DNA from: Anaerolineales bacterium
Lineage (GTDB): Bacteria; Chloroflexota; Anaerolineae; Anaerolineales; UBA6663
Direction of reading: 5' to 3'
Assembly (NCBI GenBank): GCA_020850595.1
Contig: JADZEK010000032.1
Coordinates: 1-52,507, forward strand
Length of the DNA: 52,507 nucleotides
This document shows, piece after piece, positions 10,526 to 20,400 of the stretch; within the stretch, counting starts at the first letter, position 1, and each line of letters opens with the position of its first letter. Under the pieces are notes generated by a model. The model worked only from the letters and a program-made list of their open reading frames with translations. It ran no database searches and was not told the origin of the DNA. The position numbers and the translations under genes are program-made.

Positions 10526-10565
10526 TTCGTCCAGCTGTATCCAGTTTCACCCCGACTGAGCAAGT

Positions 10566-10591
10566 AAACGGCCTCCCCAGGGAGGCCGTTT
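10566..10591 (+). terminator. Terminator after pilin gene 1
   Basis: AAACGGCCTCC (10566-10576) pairs with GGAGGCCGTTT (10581-10591) around a CCAG loop, 40 bases past the stop. The T-rich tail is interrupted (TTTGCTTTGCTT). Confidence 0.75.
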
Positions 10592-10679
10592 GCTTTGCTT
10601 GCGCCCGCCGCCCTACCCGCCCGCTGGTGGCTGGTGGATGGTACGGCAGTTCCAATTCTAACCAAATTCAAACTCGCTA

Positions 10680-10708
10680 TTGTGCTTTTCGCAAAATGGG
10701 ACTACCAT
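10680..10708 (+). promoter_or_regulatory. Diverged promoter of pilin gene 2
   Basis: TTGTGC (10680-10685), 17 bases, then TACCAT (10703-10708). It aligns with the pilin 1 promoter, and both are followed by GCTCAGGCGG (10316-10325 and 10714-10723). The -10 is a poorer match than in copy 1, so copy 2 may be weaker or need an activator. Confidence 0.4.
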
Positions 10709-10769
10709 CTAGCTGCTCAGGCGGCTTCATCCATTCGCACGCTATTGTCTCAATTGAAAGGACTATCCC

Positions 10770-10916
10770 ATGCTGACCTTCAAGGACAACAAAGGCCAAG
10801 GCCTTGTTGAGTACGCCCTGATCCTGGTGCTCGTCGCCGTGGTCGTGATCGTCATCCTGGCCCTGCTTGGGCCGGCCATCGGCAACGTCTTCAGCAACAT
10901 CGTCAACACCATCTAG
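10770..10916 (+). CDS. Flp-type pilin, copy 2
   Basis: 48 residues, identical to copy 1 except that the tail reads NIVNTI instead of NIVTNI. It has the same prepilin cleavage site (Gly9, Glu at +5), hydrophobic helix and AAAGGA ribosome site. The shared leader sequence up to the promoter shows that the whole transcription unit was duplicated. It has its own terminator. A second, near-identical subunit may raise pilin dosage or allow separate expression. Confidence 0.93.
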   Translation: MLTFKDNKGQGLVEYALILVLVAVVVIVILALLGPAIGNVFSNIVNTI

Positions 10917-10952
10917 CTGCCCGCCGCGCCCCATTTCACCCGCTTGAGCCAG

Positions 10953-10980
10953 AAAGCGGCCTCCCCCGAGGCCGCTTTTT
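10953..10980. terminator. Terminator after pilin gene 2, probably bidirectional
   Basis: AAAGCGGCCTC (10953-10963) pairs with GAGGCCGCTTT (10968-10978) around a CCCC loop, then more T. On the minus strand the same hairpin lies just past the SURF1 stop and ends in TTTCT, so it may end both converging units. Confidence 0.85.
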
Positions 10981-10986
10981 GTTGCC

Positions 10987-11769
10987 CTAGCGGGTTCGCG
11001 CCGCGCGGCCCCGGCCCGACTGCCGCCACAACACCAGCGACCCAATCAGCAGCGTGGCCGCGAAGGCAAACCATTGGAGGGCGTAGCTCAGGTGCGGGCC
11101 GTCGCTCAGGTCGTAGTCGTGCGTGGGATAGGGCAGCACGCTCAGCGGCGCGGCTCCGGCGGGCGGATCCGCCTCGACATAGAAGCTGAGGATGGGGTAG
11201 GGTAGTTGCGCCGCGATCTGCGGCAGGTCGGGCCAGAACCAGGCGTCCAGGCGCCCCTGGCCGGGACTGGGCGTGGGGTCAGCGGGCAGGAACGGCATGG
11301 ACCGGCTCTGCGAGAGGCGCGCCAGGCCGGTGATGGTTACTTCGCCCGCGGGTGTGTGGTACACGGCGCGCGCGGCGGCGTCCGCTTCCAAGAACGGCAG
11401 CCAGCCCCGGTCTACCAGCACGACCTGATCGCTGCCCGCCAACCGCAGCGGCGTGAGCGCGTGGACGCCCGGCTGCTCGCGGTAGGCGCGGTTGCGCAGC
11501 ACGATCTCCTGGGCGAAGTCATAAACTCCGGTAACGCGCAGCGGTTGATATTCCTGCACGCGCAGTCCGGGCGTCGTGTTCAGGTCGAGCGCGGGCTGGG
11601 CCAGCCGCGCTGCGAGGGCCGCGTTCTCGATCCGTCGCTCGGTCAGGCGCTGCAACTGCCAGGCGCCTAACCCGATCAGCGCCAGGGCCGCCGCCAGCAC
11701 GCCGGCCGCCAGCAGCGGCCCCAGCCAGGACCGGCGCGCCGAGGTGGTGGGGCCGCGCGGCGCGGCCAT
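10987..11769 (-). CDS. SURF1-family cytochrome oxidase assembly protein
   Basis: 260 residues. SURF1/Shy1 proteins help insert heme a into cytochrome c oxidase in the membrane. Seen: an N-terminal membrane segment (LGPLLAAGVLAAALALIG) followed by the family signature LGAWQLQRLTERR, then NRAYREQPGVHALTPLRL and VVLVDRGWLPF in the periplasmic domain, and a C-terminal membrane segment after SYALQWFAFAATLLIG. The frame is open much further upstream, but that part is antisense-frame noise over the next gene; the ATG at 11769 overlaps the hemolysin III stop as TGATG, implying coupled translation. It implies that the cell has a heme-copper oxidase, which is not in the window. Confidence 0.92.
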   Translation of the reverse strand: MAAPRGPTTSARRSWLGPLLAAGVLAAALALIGLGAWQLQRLTERRIENAALAARLAQPALDLNTTPGLRVQEYQPLRVTGVYDFAQEIVLRNRAYREQPGVHALTPLRLAGSDQVVLVDRGWLPFLEADAAARAVYHTPAGEVTITGLARLSQSRSMPFLPADPTPSPGQGRLDAWFWPDLPQIAAQLPYPILSFYVEADPPAGAAPLSVLPYPTHDYDLSDGPHLSYALQWFAFAATLLIGSLVLWRQSGRGRAARTR

Positions 11770-12431
11770 CAACGCAGCCCAGCGGGTACCACGTAGGCCA
11801 GGACAAACACGAAGTGCGCGGCGCTGGCCGCCGTGACGAACAAGTGCCAGACTTCGTGGAACCCAAAAACGCCCGGCCAGAAATCGAGGCGGCGCGTGGC
11901 GTAGACCACCGCGCCGAGCGAATATAGCAGGCCGCCCGCCGCCAGCCAGCCGATCGCGGCGGGCGGCAGCACGGCGGTGAGTTCGCCAAAGCCCGCCACC
12001 CCCACCCAGCCCATGGCCAGGTAGATCACGACCGTGATCCAGCGCGGCAGCTTCATGTAGGCGAACTTGAAGGCAATGCCGATGACCGCCAGCGACCAGA
12101 TAACGGCCAGCAGCCCCCAGCGCCACGCGCCCGAGAGCACAATGGCGCACACCGGCGTGTAGGTGCCCGCGATGAGCAGGTAAATGGCGGTGTGATCCAG
12201 CTTGCGCAAGAACAGTTCGCGCCGCGGGCTGGTCTTTACCAGGTGATAGGTTGAGCTGGCCGAAAAGAGCAGCACCAGGCTCAGGCCGTAGGTGAACAGC
12301 GCCAGCCGCGCCAGCGGGTAGGGCGGGCTGTAAATCAGCAAGAACACCAGCCCCACCAGCGCCAGCAAGGCCGAGGCCACATGGGTCAGGCCGCTGATCG
12401 GGTCTTTGAAGATCGCTTGGAGGCGCTGCAT
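11769..12431 (-). CDS. Hemolysin III / PAQR-family membrane protein
   Basis: 220 residues with about seven hydrophobic helices. It belongs to the PAQR/hemolysin III (YqfA) family: ISGLTHVASALLAL near the start, SSTYHLVKTS, LIAGTYTPVCAIVLSG, and the C-terminal HEVWHLFVTAASAAHF with the paired His residues that bind metal in PAQR proteins. Bacterial members are named for a hemolytic activity reported for one protein; the usual role is not settled. It begins with an AAAGG site upstream and is coupled to SURF1 downstream, suggesting co-expression in membrane homeostasis. Confidence 0.9.
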   Translation of the reverse strand: MQRLQAIFKDPISGLTHVASALLALVGLVFLLIYSPPYPLARLALFTYGLSLVLLFSASSTYHLVKTSPRRELFLRKLDHTAIYLLIAGTYTPVCAIVLSGAWRWGLLAVIWSLAVIGIAFKFAYMKLPRWITVVIYLAMGWVGVAGFGELTAVLPPAAIGWLAAGGLLYSLGAVVYATRRLDFWPGVFGFHEVWHLFVTAASAAHFVFVLAYVVPAGLR

Positions 12432-12452
12432 GGCGGGCCTTTCTGCCGAGGC

Positions 12453-13583
12453 TTACGGCGGGTTGAGGAAGGTGAAGGACTGGCTGACTACGGCCCAAAC
12501 GTCCTCCACGTCGGGCAGGGCCGGCAGCGCGGTTACGTCGTAGGGCAGCAGGGCGACATGATAAACGGTGGCGGCGTGAATGACAATGAGTTGGCGGGAG
12601 GGCGGCAAGCCGGGCAGCCCTGACAGCAGTTCGGCCGGCTCCCCGCCCCACTGCGCGGGCTGACGGTCCACCATCGGCGCGCCCGCGACGGCCGCGCCGG
12701 CCAGATAGCTATCCACCACGGCGGCAAGCGCGCGACCATCGCTGGGGCCGAGCACCTCGATCGTGAGGAGCGCAAACACCGGCTCTACCGAGGCGTCTAG
12801 CGGCGGGCCAGAGAGGTTCACGCGGTCGGCGGTCACGTCGCCGGTGCGAAAGCGGGCCGGGTAGAGCAGGCAGAAGCGCCCGGCGGGGTCCAGGTAGAGC
12901 GTTTCGTCGGCCCCGGCCGCCGGGCACGTGGCGGGCGGCTCGGCGCCCGCGGATTGTGGCGTGGGTTGCGGGTCGCCCACCTGCACCAGGTAGCCGTACA
13001 TCACGTCGCCCACGCTTTGCCACTGCACGAACAGCGCCAGCACATACACGCCGTCGGCCAGGTTTAGCTCCACGGTCGGCGACACCTCCAGCGGCAACGG
13101 AATGGAGTCGGTCGCCGGCGGCGGCCAGGCCAGGGTTTCGCCGCCCGCCACGGCGCTAGGCTCGCCCGCGGCCGGGTACACCCATAGCGCCGCCGAAGTT
13201 GGCGGCTCAGCCAGGGGCAGCGCGAACTGCGCGGTGAGCGGCCCAGAGGGCACCGCCAGCGGCTCACGCGGCGTCAGGATGCCGAACACATCCAGGCATA
13301 GGCCCACGCCCGCGGCGACGTCGTCCAGGTTGCGCCAGCAATACGTGCCGATGGCGGAGGTCTGTCTCAGCCCGCCAAGGGTCAGTTCGGCGGTGGGCGG
13401 CCGGGTATTGCTCGGAGCCGGCAGGGGCGTGTCAACCGGGGGCGGCGAGGCCGTTGGCGGCCGCGTGGCGGGCGGGGTGGGCAGGACCACCAGCGTCGCG
13501 GTTGGGGACGGCTCGCCCGCCGCCCCGCACGCCGCGCACAGCAGCCCAATGACAATGAGAATCAGCCACGTTTGCCGCATCAT
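12453..13583 (-). CDS. Putative lipoprotein of unknown function
   Basis: 376 residues from the ATG at 13583, chosen because AAGGCGG precedes it; an in-frame start exists at 13607. The N-terminus has a hydrophobic core ending LLCAACGAAGEPS, an imperfect lipobox with Cys as the likely lipid attachment site. A Thr/Pro-rich linker follows (PTATLVVLPTPPATRPPTASPP), then two beta-rich regions, one around TSAIGTYCWRNLDD and one after DETLYLDPAGRFCLLYP. I recognise no family for them. It lies 21 bases upstream of hemolysin III on the same strand, so it may head that operon. Confidence 0.7.
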   Translation of the reverse strand: MMRQTWLILIVIGLLCAACGAAGEPSPTATLVVLPTPPATRPPTASPPPVDTPLPAPSNTRPPTAELTLGGLRQTSAIGTYCWRNLDDVAAGVGLCLDVFGILTPREPLAVPSGPLTAQFALPLAEPPTSAALWVYPAAGEPSAVAGGETLAWPPPATDSIPLPLEVSPTVELNLADGVYVLALFVQWQSVGDVMYGYLVQVGDPQPTPQSAGAEPPATCPAAGADETLYLDPAGRFCLLYPARFRTGDVTADRVNLSGPPLDASVEPVFALLTIEVLGPSDGRALAAVVDSYLAGAAVAGAPMVDRQPAQWGGEPAELLSGLPGLPPSRQLIVIHAATVYHVALLPYDVTALPALPDVEDVWAVVSQSFTFLNPP

Positions 13584-13675
13584 GCCGCCTCGCCTTGAGT
13601 TTACCATTGTGCGGGTGAGACGCTGGGAGCGGCCCAGCGGTTCCTCAGCGCCCAGCCCGCAGGCCGCCTCCGGTT

Positions 13676-13716
13676 AAAACGAAGCGCCACGGACGCGATG
13701 TCACGCCCGTGGCGCT
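13676..13716 (-). terminator. Terminator after the cohesin/Calx-beta gene
   Basis: AGCGCCACGG (13683-13692) pairs with CCGTGGCGCT (13707-13716). Read on the minus strand the hairpin is followed by TTCGTTTT. It lies just past the stop at 13739 and probably ends the surface-protein operon. Confidence 0.8.
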
Positions 13717-13738
13717 ATCGGCTCTAGGCCTGATCTGA

Positions 13739-15634
13739 CTAGCGGAATGCCAGCGGCAGGAGCAGCCGAACCTCAATCGCGTCGTCGTCCTGCACGGTCA
13801 GGATGGCGCCGGCCGGCGCGCCCAGGACGGCGTTTACCGCCGCGCTGAGGCCCAGGCGCAGCGTCTCGTCCGGCTCCGCCGTGGCGTCGTTGAGCAGCAC
13901 GACCGCCGCGGTGCGCGAGACCGCACCCGGCGTGAACGTCAGCGTGACCGTCAACGGCGTGTAGTCGCTGCCGGCCAGCGCCGTGCCGTTGCTGGTCGTC
14001 AGCACGACGGTCACGGTCAGGCCGCTGGCCGCGCTCAGCGTCAGCGTGATCGGCGCGCTGCCGGCGCTTTCGGTGGCGGTGTAGACCGGGCTGCTCAGGC
14101 GCACGCTCGGCGCGGCGTCATCATCCGCGATGGTCACCGTCATGACGGCCGGGACGCCCAGGGCGGCGTTGGTGGGGGCGCTCAAGGCCGCCGTGAAGGT
14201 CTCATTGCTTTCGTCCAGCGCGTCGTTGGTCAGCGTGACCGTCACGGTGCGCGACACCTCACCCGGCGCGAAGGTCACGGTAGTGCTCAATGGCATGTAG
14301 TCCGCCGCCCCGGCCGTGCCGGGGCTGGTCGCCACGCCGACCGTCACGGTCAGGCTGGAGGACGCGCTCAGCGTCACCGTGATCGGAGCGCTGCCCGCGC
14401 CCTCGCTCACCGCGCTGCTGGACGCCGCGAAGCGCACCTGCGGGGGCGCGTCGTCGTCGCGGATGGTCACCACCGCCTCCGCGGGCGCGCCCAGGGCGGC
14501 GTTGGTGGGGGCGCTCAGCGCCACTGTGAAGGTCTCGTCAGGCTCATCCAGCGCATCATTGGTCAACGTGACCGTCACGGCGCGCGTCACCTGGCCCGGC
14601 GCAAAGGTCACGGTGGTGGTCAACGGCGTAAAGTCGAGTGCCCCAGCCGTGCCGGGGCTGGTCGTCACGCCGACCGTCACGGTCACGCTGGAGGGCGCGT
14701 CCAGGGTGGTCGTGAGGACAGCCGATCCGGCCGCCTCGTCGGCGTCATAGGCGGAGGCCGTCCAACGCACCCCATTGAGCACGGTGAACAACTGCCCGTT
14801 GGAGGGACCTCCGCCCGGCGCCGGGTTGACCACGGTGACGCTGATCGGTCCGGCCAGGAGCAGCAGCCCGGGGGGCACCGTCGCGACTAACTGCGTGCCG
14901 CTGATGAAGGTCGTCACCAGCGGCGTGCTGCCCCAATAGACGACCGAGCCGCTGATGAAGTTGGTGCCGGTCACGGTGAGCGAGAAGCCGGCCCCATTGG
15001 CCAGGGCCGTGGTGGGGCTGATGGCGCTGGTGGTGGGGACCGGCGTCGTCAGCGTGACGGCGCAGTCCTGCGACGTCACGGGAATGAATGAGCCGTCGGT
15101 GCGCGCTAGTTGCGCGTTGGTAAACGTCAGCGTGAACGTGCCCGAGGCCTGTGGCAGCAGGGTGACCCGCGCCACGGCCCCCGACCCCGTGACCGGAGCC
15201 GTTGGGTACAACTGCGTGGCCGCGTACCAGATTGTGCCCGCCGTGTTGTCGGCCGTGCGTTTGACCACGTAACCTGTCGAGAGGAAGCCCCACAGGGGTG
15301 TGATCTGCACCCCGGCCGCTACGCCGTCATCATCGCCCACCTGGGCCAGGCTGGTATCAAAGGTCAGCTGGAAATCCACCCCGTACAAGTCAACGGCGTC
15401 CTGCACGTACAAATCGAACGTCGTTGGGCTGGTATACAGCGTGCTGATGGCGGCCGGCTCGCAGCGCGCCACCGCGCCGGCGGCGGGCGCCAGCGGCGCG
15501 GCCCCGGCCACACCCACCGATGTCACGCCCACCGGCGCGGCCGCCAGCCCCACGGCGCACAGCCACCCGACCACAGCCCGCGCAGCCAAGCTCGCTCGTT
15601 GCCGCCAAGTGTTCATTGTCATCCTCAACGCCAT
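13739..15634 (-). CDS. Secreted protein: cohesin-like module, IPT/TIG domain and three Calx-beta domains
   Basis: 631 residues. A signal peptide (about 1-46) is followed by a cohesin-like module (about 55-200) with [27 protein letters not shown] and [13 protein letters not shown], closely matching the modules in the next two genes. An IPT/TIG domain follows ([17 protein letters not shown] to NGQLFTVLN, about 203-290). Three Calx-beta repeats (about 293-620) are each marked by [13 protein letters not shown] or [13 protein letters not shown], a [21 protein letters not shown] stretch and a DDD end. The chain finishes with [10 protein letters not shown], a hydrophobic tail ending in Arg. Calx-beta units usually bind calcium and make rod-like stalks; cohesins bind dockerins. 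It is last in a run of surface genes. Confidence 0.88.
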   Translation of the reverse strand: MALRMTMNTWRQRASLAARAVVGWLCAVGLAAAPVGVTSVGVAGAAPLAPAAGAVARCEPAAISTLYTSPTTFDLYVQDAVDLYGVDFQLTFDTSLAQVGDDDGVAAGVQITPLWGFLSTGYVVKRTADNTAGTIWYAATQLYPTAPVTGSGAVARVTLLPQASGTFTLTFTNAQLARTDGSFIPVTSQDCAVTLTTPVPTTSAISPTTALANGAGFSLTVTGTNFISGSVVYWGSTPLVTTFISGTQLVATVPPGLLLLAGPISVTVVNPAPGGGPSNGQLFTVLNGVRWTASAYDADEAAGSAVLTTTLDAPSSVTVTVGVTTSPGTAGALDFTPLTTTVTFAPGQVTRAVTVTLTNDALDEPDETFTVALSAPTNAALGAPAEAVVTIRDDDAPPQVRFAASSSAVSEGAGSAPITVTLSASSSLTVTVGVATSPGTAGAADYMPLSTTVTFAPGEVSRTVTVTLTNDALDESNETFTAALSAPTNAALGVPAVMTVTIADDDAAPSVRLSSPVYTATESAGSAPITLTLSAASGLTVTVVLTTSNGTALAGSDYTPLTVTLTFTPGAVSRTAAVVLLNDATAEPDETLRLGLSAAVNAVLGAPAGAILTVQDDDAIEVRLLLPLAFR

Positions 15635-15711
15635 CTCACCTGCCTTTCAGCCCAGCACGCGGGTCTGTCGTCAGCCGACTCGCTCGACCTCCCCAGCGAC
15701 GCCAGCGGGCC

Positions 15712-16275
15712 TCACCGCACTGCGATCGGCGCCCACAACGTATAGCCGGTGGTGAGCGTATAGGTCGCGCCCGCCGTCAGGGCCGGTAGGCTGTTGCCGT
15801 CGCGGTCGCTTAGCAAGAAGGAGTCTATGGCAAGCGTGGCCGGCCCGGCCGCCAGCGCCTGCACTTGAAAGGCCAGCAGCGCGCCGGTGCCGGTCACCGG
15901 CTCAGACGGCATCAACTGCGTGACCACGTACCTAACTTCGCCCTGGGCATTGTCGGCTGAGCGCTGCAACACCAGGTCGGGCGAGAGCAAGTCACCCCGC
16001 GGCGTCACCTGCACGCCGGCCGTGTTCGCGTCCGCGTCCAGCACCGCCAGCCGGGTCTGGTCGAAGCTGAGCTTGAGGTCGGCTCCATACAGGCTGGCGG
16101 CGGCCTCCATCACCACCACCACTTCGAACACCGCGCCCACCGGGTAAGTGCCGCCAGCCGGCAGCACGCGCAGCGTGGCGGAGGCGGAGGCGGAACCGGC
16201 CTGGGCAAGCCGCGGGGCGGGCACGGCAAACAGCAACAGGGCCAGCGCCGCCAGGCGCTGCTGGGCGAGCTTCAT
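15712..16275 (-). CDS. Secreted single cohesin-like module protein
   Basis: 187 residues: signal peptide (LAALALLLFAVPAPRLAQA, ending about residue 26) and one cohesin-like module that fills the rest. Family marks are ASLYGADLKLSFDQTRL, GVQVTPRGDL, RSADNAQGEVRYVVTQL and SEPVTGTGALLAF. The same order occurs in the genes on either side, which points to local duplication. The end GYTLWAPIAVR is a short hydrophobic tail closing in Arg, like the neighbour's LLLPLAFR. Its ATG overlaps the upstream stop as ATGA (16272-16275), so the two are translationally coupled. No anchor is seen, so it may be released or held by a partner. Confidence 0.85.
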   Translation of the reverse strand: MKLAQQRLAALALLLFAVPAPRLAQAGSASASATLRVLPAGGTYPVGAVFEVVVVMEAAASLYGADLKLSFDQTRLAVLDADANTAGVQVTPRGDLLSPDLVLQRSADNAQGEVRYVVTQLMPSEPVTGTGALLAFQVQALAAGPATLAIDSFLLSDRDGNSLPALTAGATYTLTTGYTLWAPIAVR

Positions 16276-17285
16276 TTCAACCGCCCTGTCAGGCGCAACA
16301 CCACCAGCGCGCCCGCCGCCAGCAGCCCCAGCGCGGCCAGGCCGCCCAACAGCAGCGTCAGCCCGGAGGCCGGCGAGGCCGCGCCCGGAACTGCCAACGT
16401 CGGCGCGAAGGTCGGGAATGGGCTGGGCGCCACGGAGGCGGTGGCGGCGGCGACTGCCGCCGGGGCGCTGGTCGGGGGCGTGGTGGGCGTCTCGCCAGGG
16501 GTGGTGGAAGTCGGGGTGCGCTCCGGCGCGCCGGAGTTAGTCGCCACCGGCGTCAGCGTAGGAGTCGCGGTCGCGGCGGTGGTGGTTGTGGGCGAGGCGG
16601 TTACGAGCGCGGCCGTGCCAGTGGCGCCAGGCTCCACGCCGGCCGTCGCTGTGCTCGTGGCGCTGGGGGCCGCGCTGCTGGTTGCGGCCGGCACACCGGT
16701 GCCGGCCGCCTGCGACGGAATGAGCGTCGGGGTCGGCGCGTTGCTCGTCGCCGCCAGCACCCGCACGACGCCCGCTTCCAGGTTGGCGGTCATCAGCGTG
16801 CCATCAGGCCGCGCTAGGTCGCCGCGCGTCACCTCCAGCTGCGCGTCAGCCGCTTGTTTGCCGCGGAGCCGCACGACTACCAAGGTTCCGCTGCCGGTCT
16901 GCGGCGGGCTGGGATTGAGCTGGGTGAACGCAAAACGCAGCGTCCCCGCCGCGTTGTCGGCCGTGTTCCGAATGACAAAACCGGGGGCGGTCAGCGTCCC
17001 GAGCGCCGCCTGCACCCCGTCCAGGCTCGGGTCCAGGTCTACTACTTCCAGCAGCGCGGGGTCGAACGCCAGCGCCACATCAAAGGCATACAAATCCGCC
17101 ACTCCCACCACCGCCACCGCGACATCCACCGTCTGGCCGACCCCCACCTCCAGCGTGGCCGGGTCTAACTTCACAGTCGGGCCGCCTTGCGCCGCGGCCC
17201 CCGGCGCCCCGCCGGCCCACAGGCTCACCAGCATTCCCGCCGCCAGCGCCACGCGCCACCAGTTCGCCATGCCGACGACCGTCAT
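16272..17285 (-). CDS. Membrane-anchored cohesin-like protein with Thr/Pro linker
   Basis: 337 residues from the ATG at 17285; starts at 17330 and 17270 are also in frame. A signal peptide (WWRVALAAGMLVSLWAGG to GAAAQ) leads into a cohesin-like module (about 35-165) with ADLYAFDVALAFDPALL, RNTADNAAGTLRF and TQLNPSPPQTGSG. A linker of roughly 110 residues rich in Thr, Ser, Pro and Ala follows. The C-terminus is a membrane helix (LTLLLGGLAALGLLAAGALVVL) and the short basic tail RLTGRLK. It thus resembles a surface-anchored cohesin that could tether dockerin-bearing proteins. No LPxTG-type sortase motif precedes the helix. Confidence 0.85.
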   Translation of the reverse strand: MTVVGMANWWRVALAAGMLVSLWAGGAPGAAAQGGPTVKLDPATLEVGVGQTVDVAVAVVGVADLYAFDVALAFDPALLEVVDLDPSLDGVQAALGTLTAPGFVIRNTADNAAGTLRFAFTQLNPSPPQTGSGTLVVVRLRGKQAADAQLEVTRGDLARPDGTLMTANLEAGVVRVLAATSNAPTPTLIPSQAAGTGVPAATSSAAPSATSTATAGVEPGATGTAALVTASPTTTTAATATPTLTPVATNSGAPERTPTSTTPGETPTTPPTSAPAAVAAATASVAPSPFPTFAPTLAVPGAASPASGLTLLLGGLAALGLLAAGALVVLRLTGRLK

Positions 17286-17417
17286 GCCCTCCGTGGTTTC
17301 CTTTCCTGAAGCAGTGGCTGGCTCCGCCAACGCCGGGCGCTCGGCCCGAACTCTGGGCGGAGGCGGCCCGCGCCTGGGGAGGTTGGTGCAGCGAGGCGCG
17401 GGCGCCGCCCAGCCGCC

Positions 17418-17454
17418 CTGCTCCTGAGCACGGCGCGCGCCGGCTCAGGAGCAG
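17418..17454. repeat. Strong hairpin between the two largest surface genes
   Basis: CTGCTCCTGAGC (17418-17429) pairs perfectly with GCTCAGGAGCAG (17443-17454) around a GC-rich 13-base loop, in the gap after the beta-helix gene stop (17480). There is no T-tract, so partial termination or mRNA protection is more likely than full termination. Confidence 0.6.
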
Positions 17455-17479
17455 AGCGGGGTTGGTTAGGGTCTCGGCT

Positions 17480-20400
17480 TTACGGCGTCCAACTGCTGTA
17501 AGCCATGGCCGAGGTCTTGTCGAAGTTGCCGCCCATCAGCACCAGGTCGAGCAGGTTGACCGTGCCGTCGGCGTTGATGTCGCCGTTGGAGCCGACGGTG
17601 CCGTACTGCGCGCCGATGATGGACGCGTCGCCGATGTTAATCGCGTCGTCGTCGTTGGCGTCACCGCCGAACAGCACCAGGTCGGCGAGCGTGGCCGGGG
17701 TGGCACCCACAACTTTGCTCTTGCCGCTGGCCAGGGTCACATCCAGGTAGCGCGCCATGCTGACGGTGATGTTGTAGGTGTCTTGCACCACGCCGGCGGC
17801 GCTGATGGCGCCCCAGGCATCGCTGGTGCTGAACGGGTAGGGGCCATAGCCCTGCGTGTTGCCGACCGCGAAGGTCAGCACCGCGCCCGAGTCATTCGCG
17901 CGGCCCTGCAGGTCAATGCGCCCCGTGGCGCTGGTGGCGTCGAGGATGGTGACGCTGCCGTCGGTGAGGGCAGCGGCGTAGATGTTGTTCGAGCTGCCAT
18001 ACCCCGGCGACATGCCGAACTGATCGTCGGTGGCGTCGAAGTCTAGCGGGCTGACGCCCGAGGCCAGCCCCTGGAACACCACCTGCACCACGGTCACGGC
18101 CGCGCCGTCCACCTCGCTGGTGTTCGAGCCGCAGAAGCTGATGATACCGCTGCTGTTGGCGCTCGACACGCTGCTGACCGCGCACAGCCCGGCCTGGGTA
18201 AAGTTGGCGTTGGTGATGATGCTGGTCACCTGGAGCTTCGTCTCGTCGAATTCCAGGTCGAAGTCCAGGCCGGTGACGTTTTCGGCGGCCAGTTGGATGG
18301 TGTAGGTGATGCCGGCGCCTTCGCCCACCTCATCCGCCTGCGGCGAACCCGACGAGACCGCCGACAGCGCCGCGTGGGTCCACGGGTCGGTGTCCACCGT
18401 GCCGCTCACGCCGTCGCCCGAGGCGGCCCCGGCGATGTGACCCCACGAATTGTACTCGGCGTTGTACGAGCCGCCGTTGGCCACGTTGATGCCGAAGCCG
18501 GTGTTGCTCTGGAACAGGTTGCCCTGCACCTCGTGCACGCCGCTGACGCTGCTGCCCGAGGCGTATTCCAGGCCGTCGCCGCTCATGCCGTGGATGTAGT
18601 TATCCAGCAGGCGCAGGTTGGTGACGCTGCCGGTCAGGTGGATGCCGTCCACGCCGCCGGACGCGCCGCTGATTTCCAGCCCCTGCACCACGATGTTGGA
18701 GATGGGGCCGTTGATGTCCACGCCGTTGTCAGAGCCACTCGGCAGGCATAGGCCGGGGCCGCTGATGGTCGTGTCGGACACCGAGATCGTGAAGCACGGC
18801 GACGAGGGCATGATCACGACGCCGGCGCTTAGTACGAGCTTGACGCCGGGCGTGCTGAACACGAACCCGCCGACCGGCGTATAGGTGCCGGCCGGCAGCA
18901 CGATCGTCGTGCCCGACGGCGCGTCGTCAATGGCGGCTTGCACATCCGCCGCCGTCGCCCCGCTCAGCACGAGCACCTCGCCCGGGTCGTCGCCGGATTC
19001 AGCGAAGGCCGTGCAGTCCTCGTTGAGGCACCACCGGCTGTAATCAATCTCGGCCACATTCACGCCGCCGATTTCGGGGTAGGGCGTGGGCGGCACTGAC
19101 GAACCGCCATACGCCACCGGGATCAGCGCCGCGTTGCCGGGCTCGCTGGAGTTGACGTTGGTCGTCTCCGGCACGCCCGCGCCCCACCAGTTGTTCTCGA
19201 AGTCCAGCCCGTTAAAGTCGGCGCTGCGCACGTCCACCTGGCGGTACCAGTTGCCGGCGATCTTGTTATAGCGCACCAGCGAACCGGTAGCGTCCTCGTC
19301 CGGGTCTGCCCCACCGGGGGTGGCGTCCAGCCACACCAGGCCCAGAGTCCAGTTGTCCGAGATCGAGTTGTATTCGATCGTCGTGCTGGTCACCGCGTTG
19401 CGCTGGATGATCCCAGTGCGGTTGTTCTCGATGATGTTGTGATGAATCCAGTGCCCGGTGGTGTTGTTCAGGTCAATCGCCGTGCGGTTGCCGTCGAACC
19501 AGTTGTTGCGCACGACCGCGCCCGTGATTGCCAGCCCCTGGATGCTCAGACCCGCGCTGTTGCGGTTGGTGTCGTCCCAGGTCGCCAGCGCGTTGCCTTC
19601 GCGGGTGATCTTGAACCCATCCACCGTCACCCCGCTGATCTGGATCGCGATGGTGGACCCCAGGCCGTTGCCGCTGACGCCGCTCAGCGTGGTCTGCGTA
19701 TAGCCCGCGCCCTGCAGCAGAATGGCCTTGTTGACCGTCAGATCCTCGTTGAAGGTGCCGGCGTTCACATAGACCGTGTCGCCCGCTATGGCCGCGTTAA
19801 TGGCCGTCTGGATGACCAGCCCAGGGCCAACGTAAAAGTCGCCGGTGGCGATGTCTTGCACGTAGGAGGTCGCCGCCGCGAAGTGGTCGGCCGGGGTAGC
19901 GGCGGCGGTGAGCGCCTGGCTCTGCGTCTGATAAAAGCGCGCGCGCGGGCTCGAGTCGTCCTGCGGGCCAAGCAGGCGATAGGCAAAGTCGCCGGGCTGA
20001 ATCTGCACGTTGTAGCTGCTGTCGTAGCCCACGCTGATGGGCACGCCGACCGGGTCCTGCTCGGTGAACAGCCCGCCGTTCTTCTGGCCGCTTTCGCCGA
20101 AGCTGTTCGTGCCGGCGAAAACGACGTTGTCCACGTCGGTCTGGCCGGTGCCGGCGTCGCCCGATTGCACGCGCACGCCGCCCCAGACGTTGTTGGCGGT
20201 GGTGATGTTGGTCACCGTCGCGCCGTCCACCAGCCGCAGCACCAACCCGTTGCCGCCGTTGTCGTGCAGGTTCACGTCGGTCAGGCTGAGGTTGAAGTAG
20301 GTGTGAAATTCAATGGCGGCGCGCGAGAACTGGTAAATCTCCACGTCCTCGATGGTCACGCCGTCGCCGTCATACCCGCGCACGCCGTTCCGCGGCGTGC

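Noticed and set aside
11770..12651. Upstream extension of the SURF1 reading frame
   Set aside because: The extension lies over hemolysin III in another frame; the SURF1 signature starts only after the ATG at 11769.
16272..16420. LPxTG-type sorting signal on the anchored cohesin protein
   Set aside because: The residues before the C-terminal helix (AVPGAASPASG) do not fit LPxTG or LAxTG.
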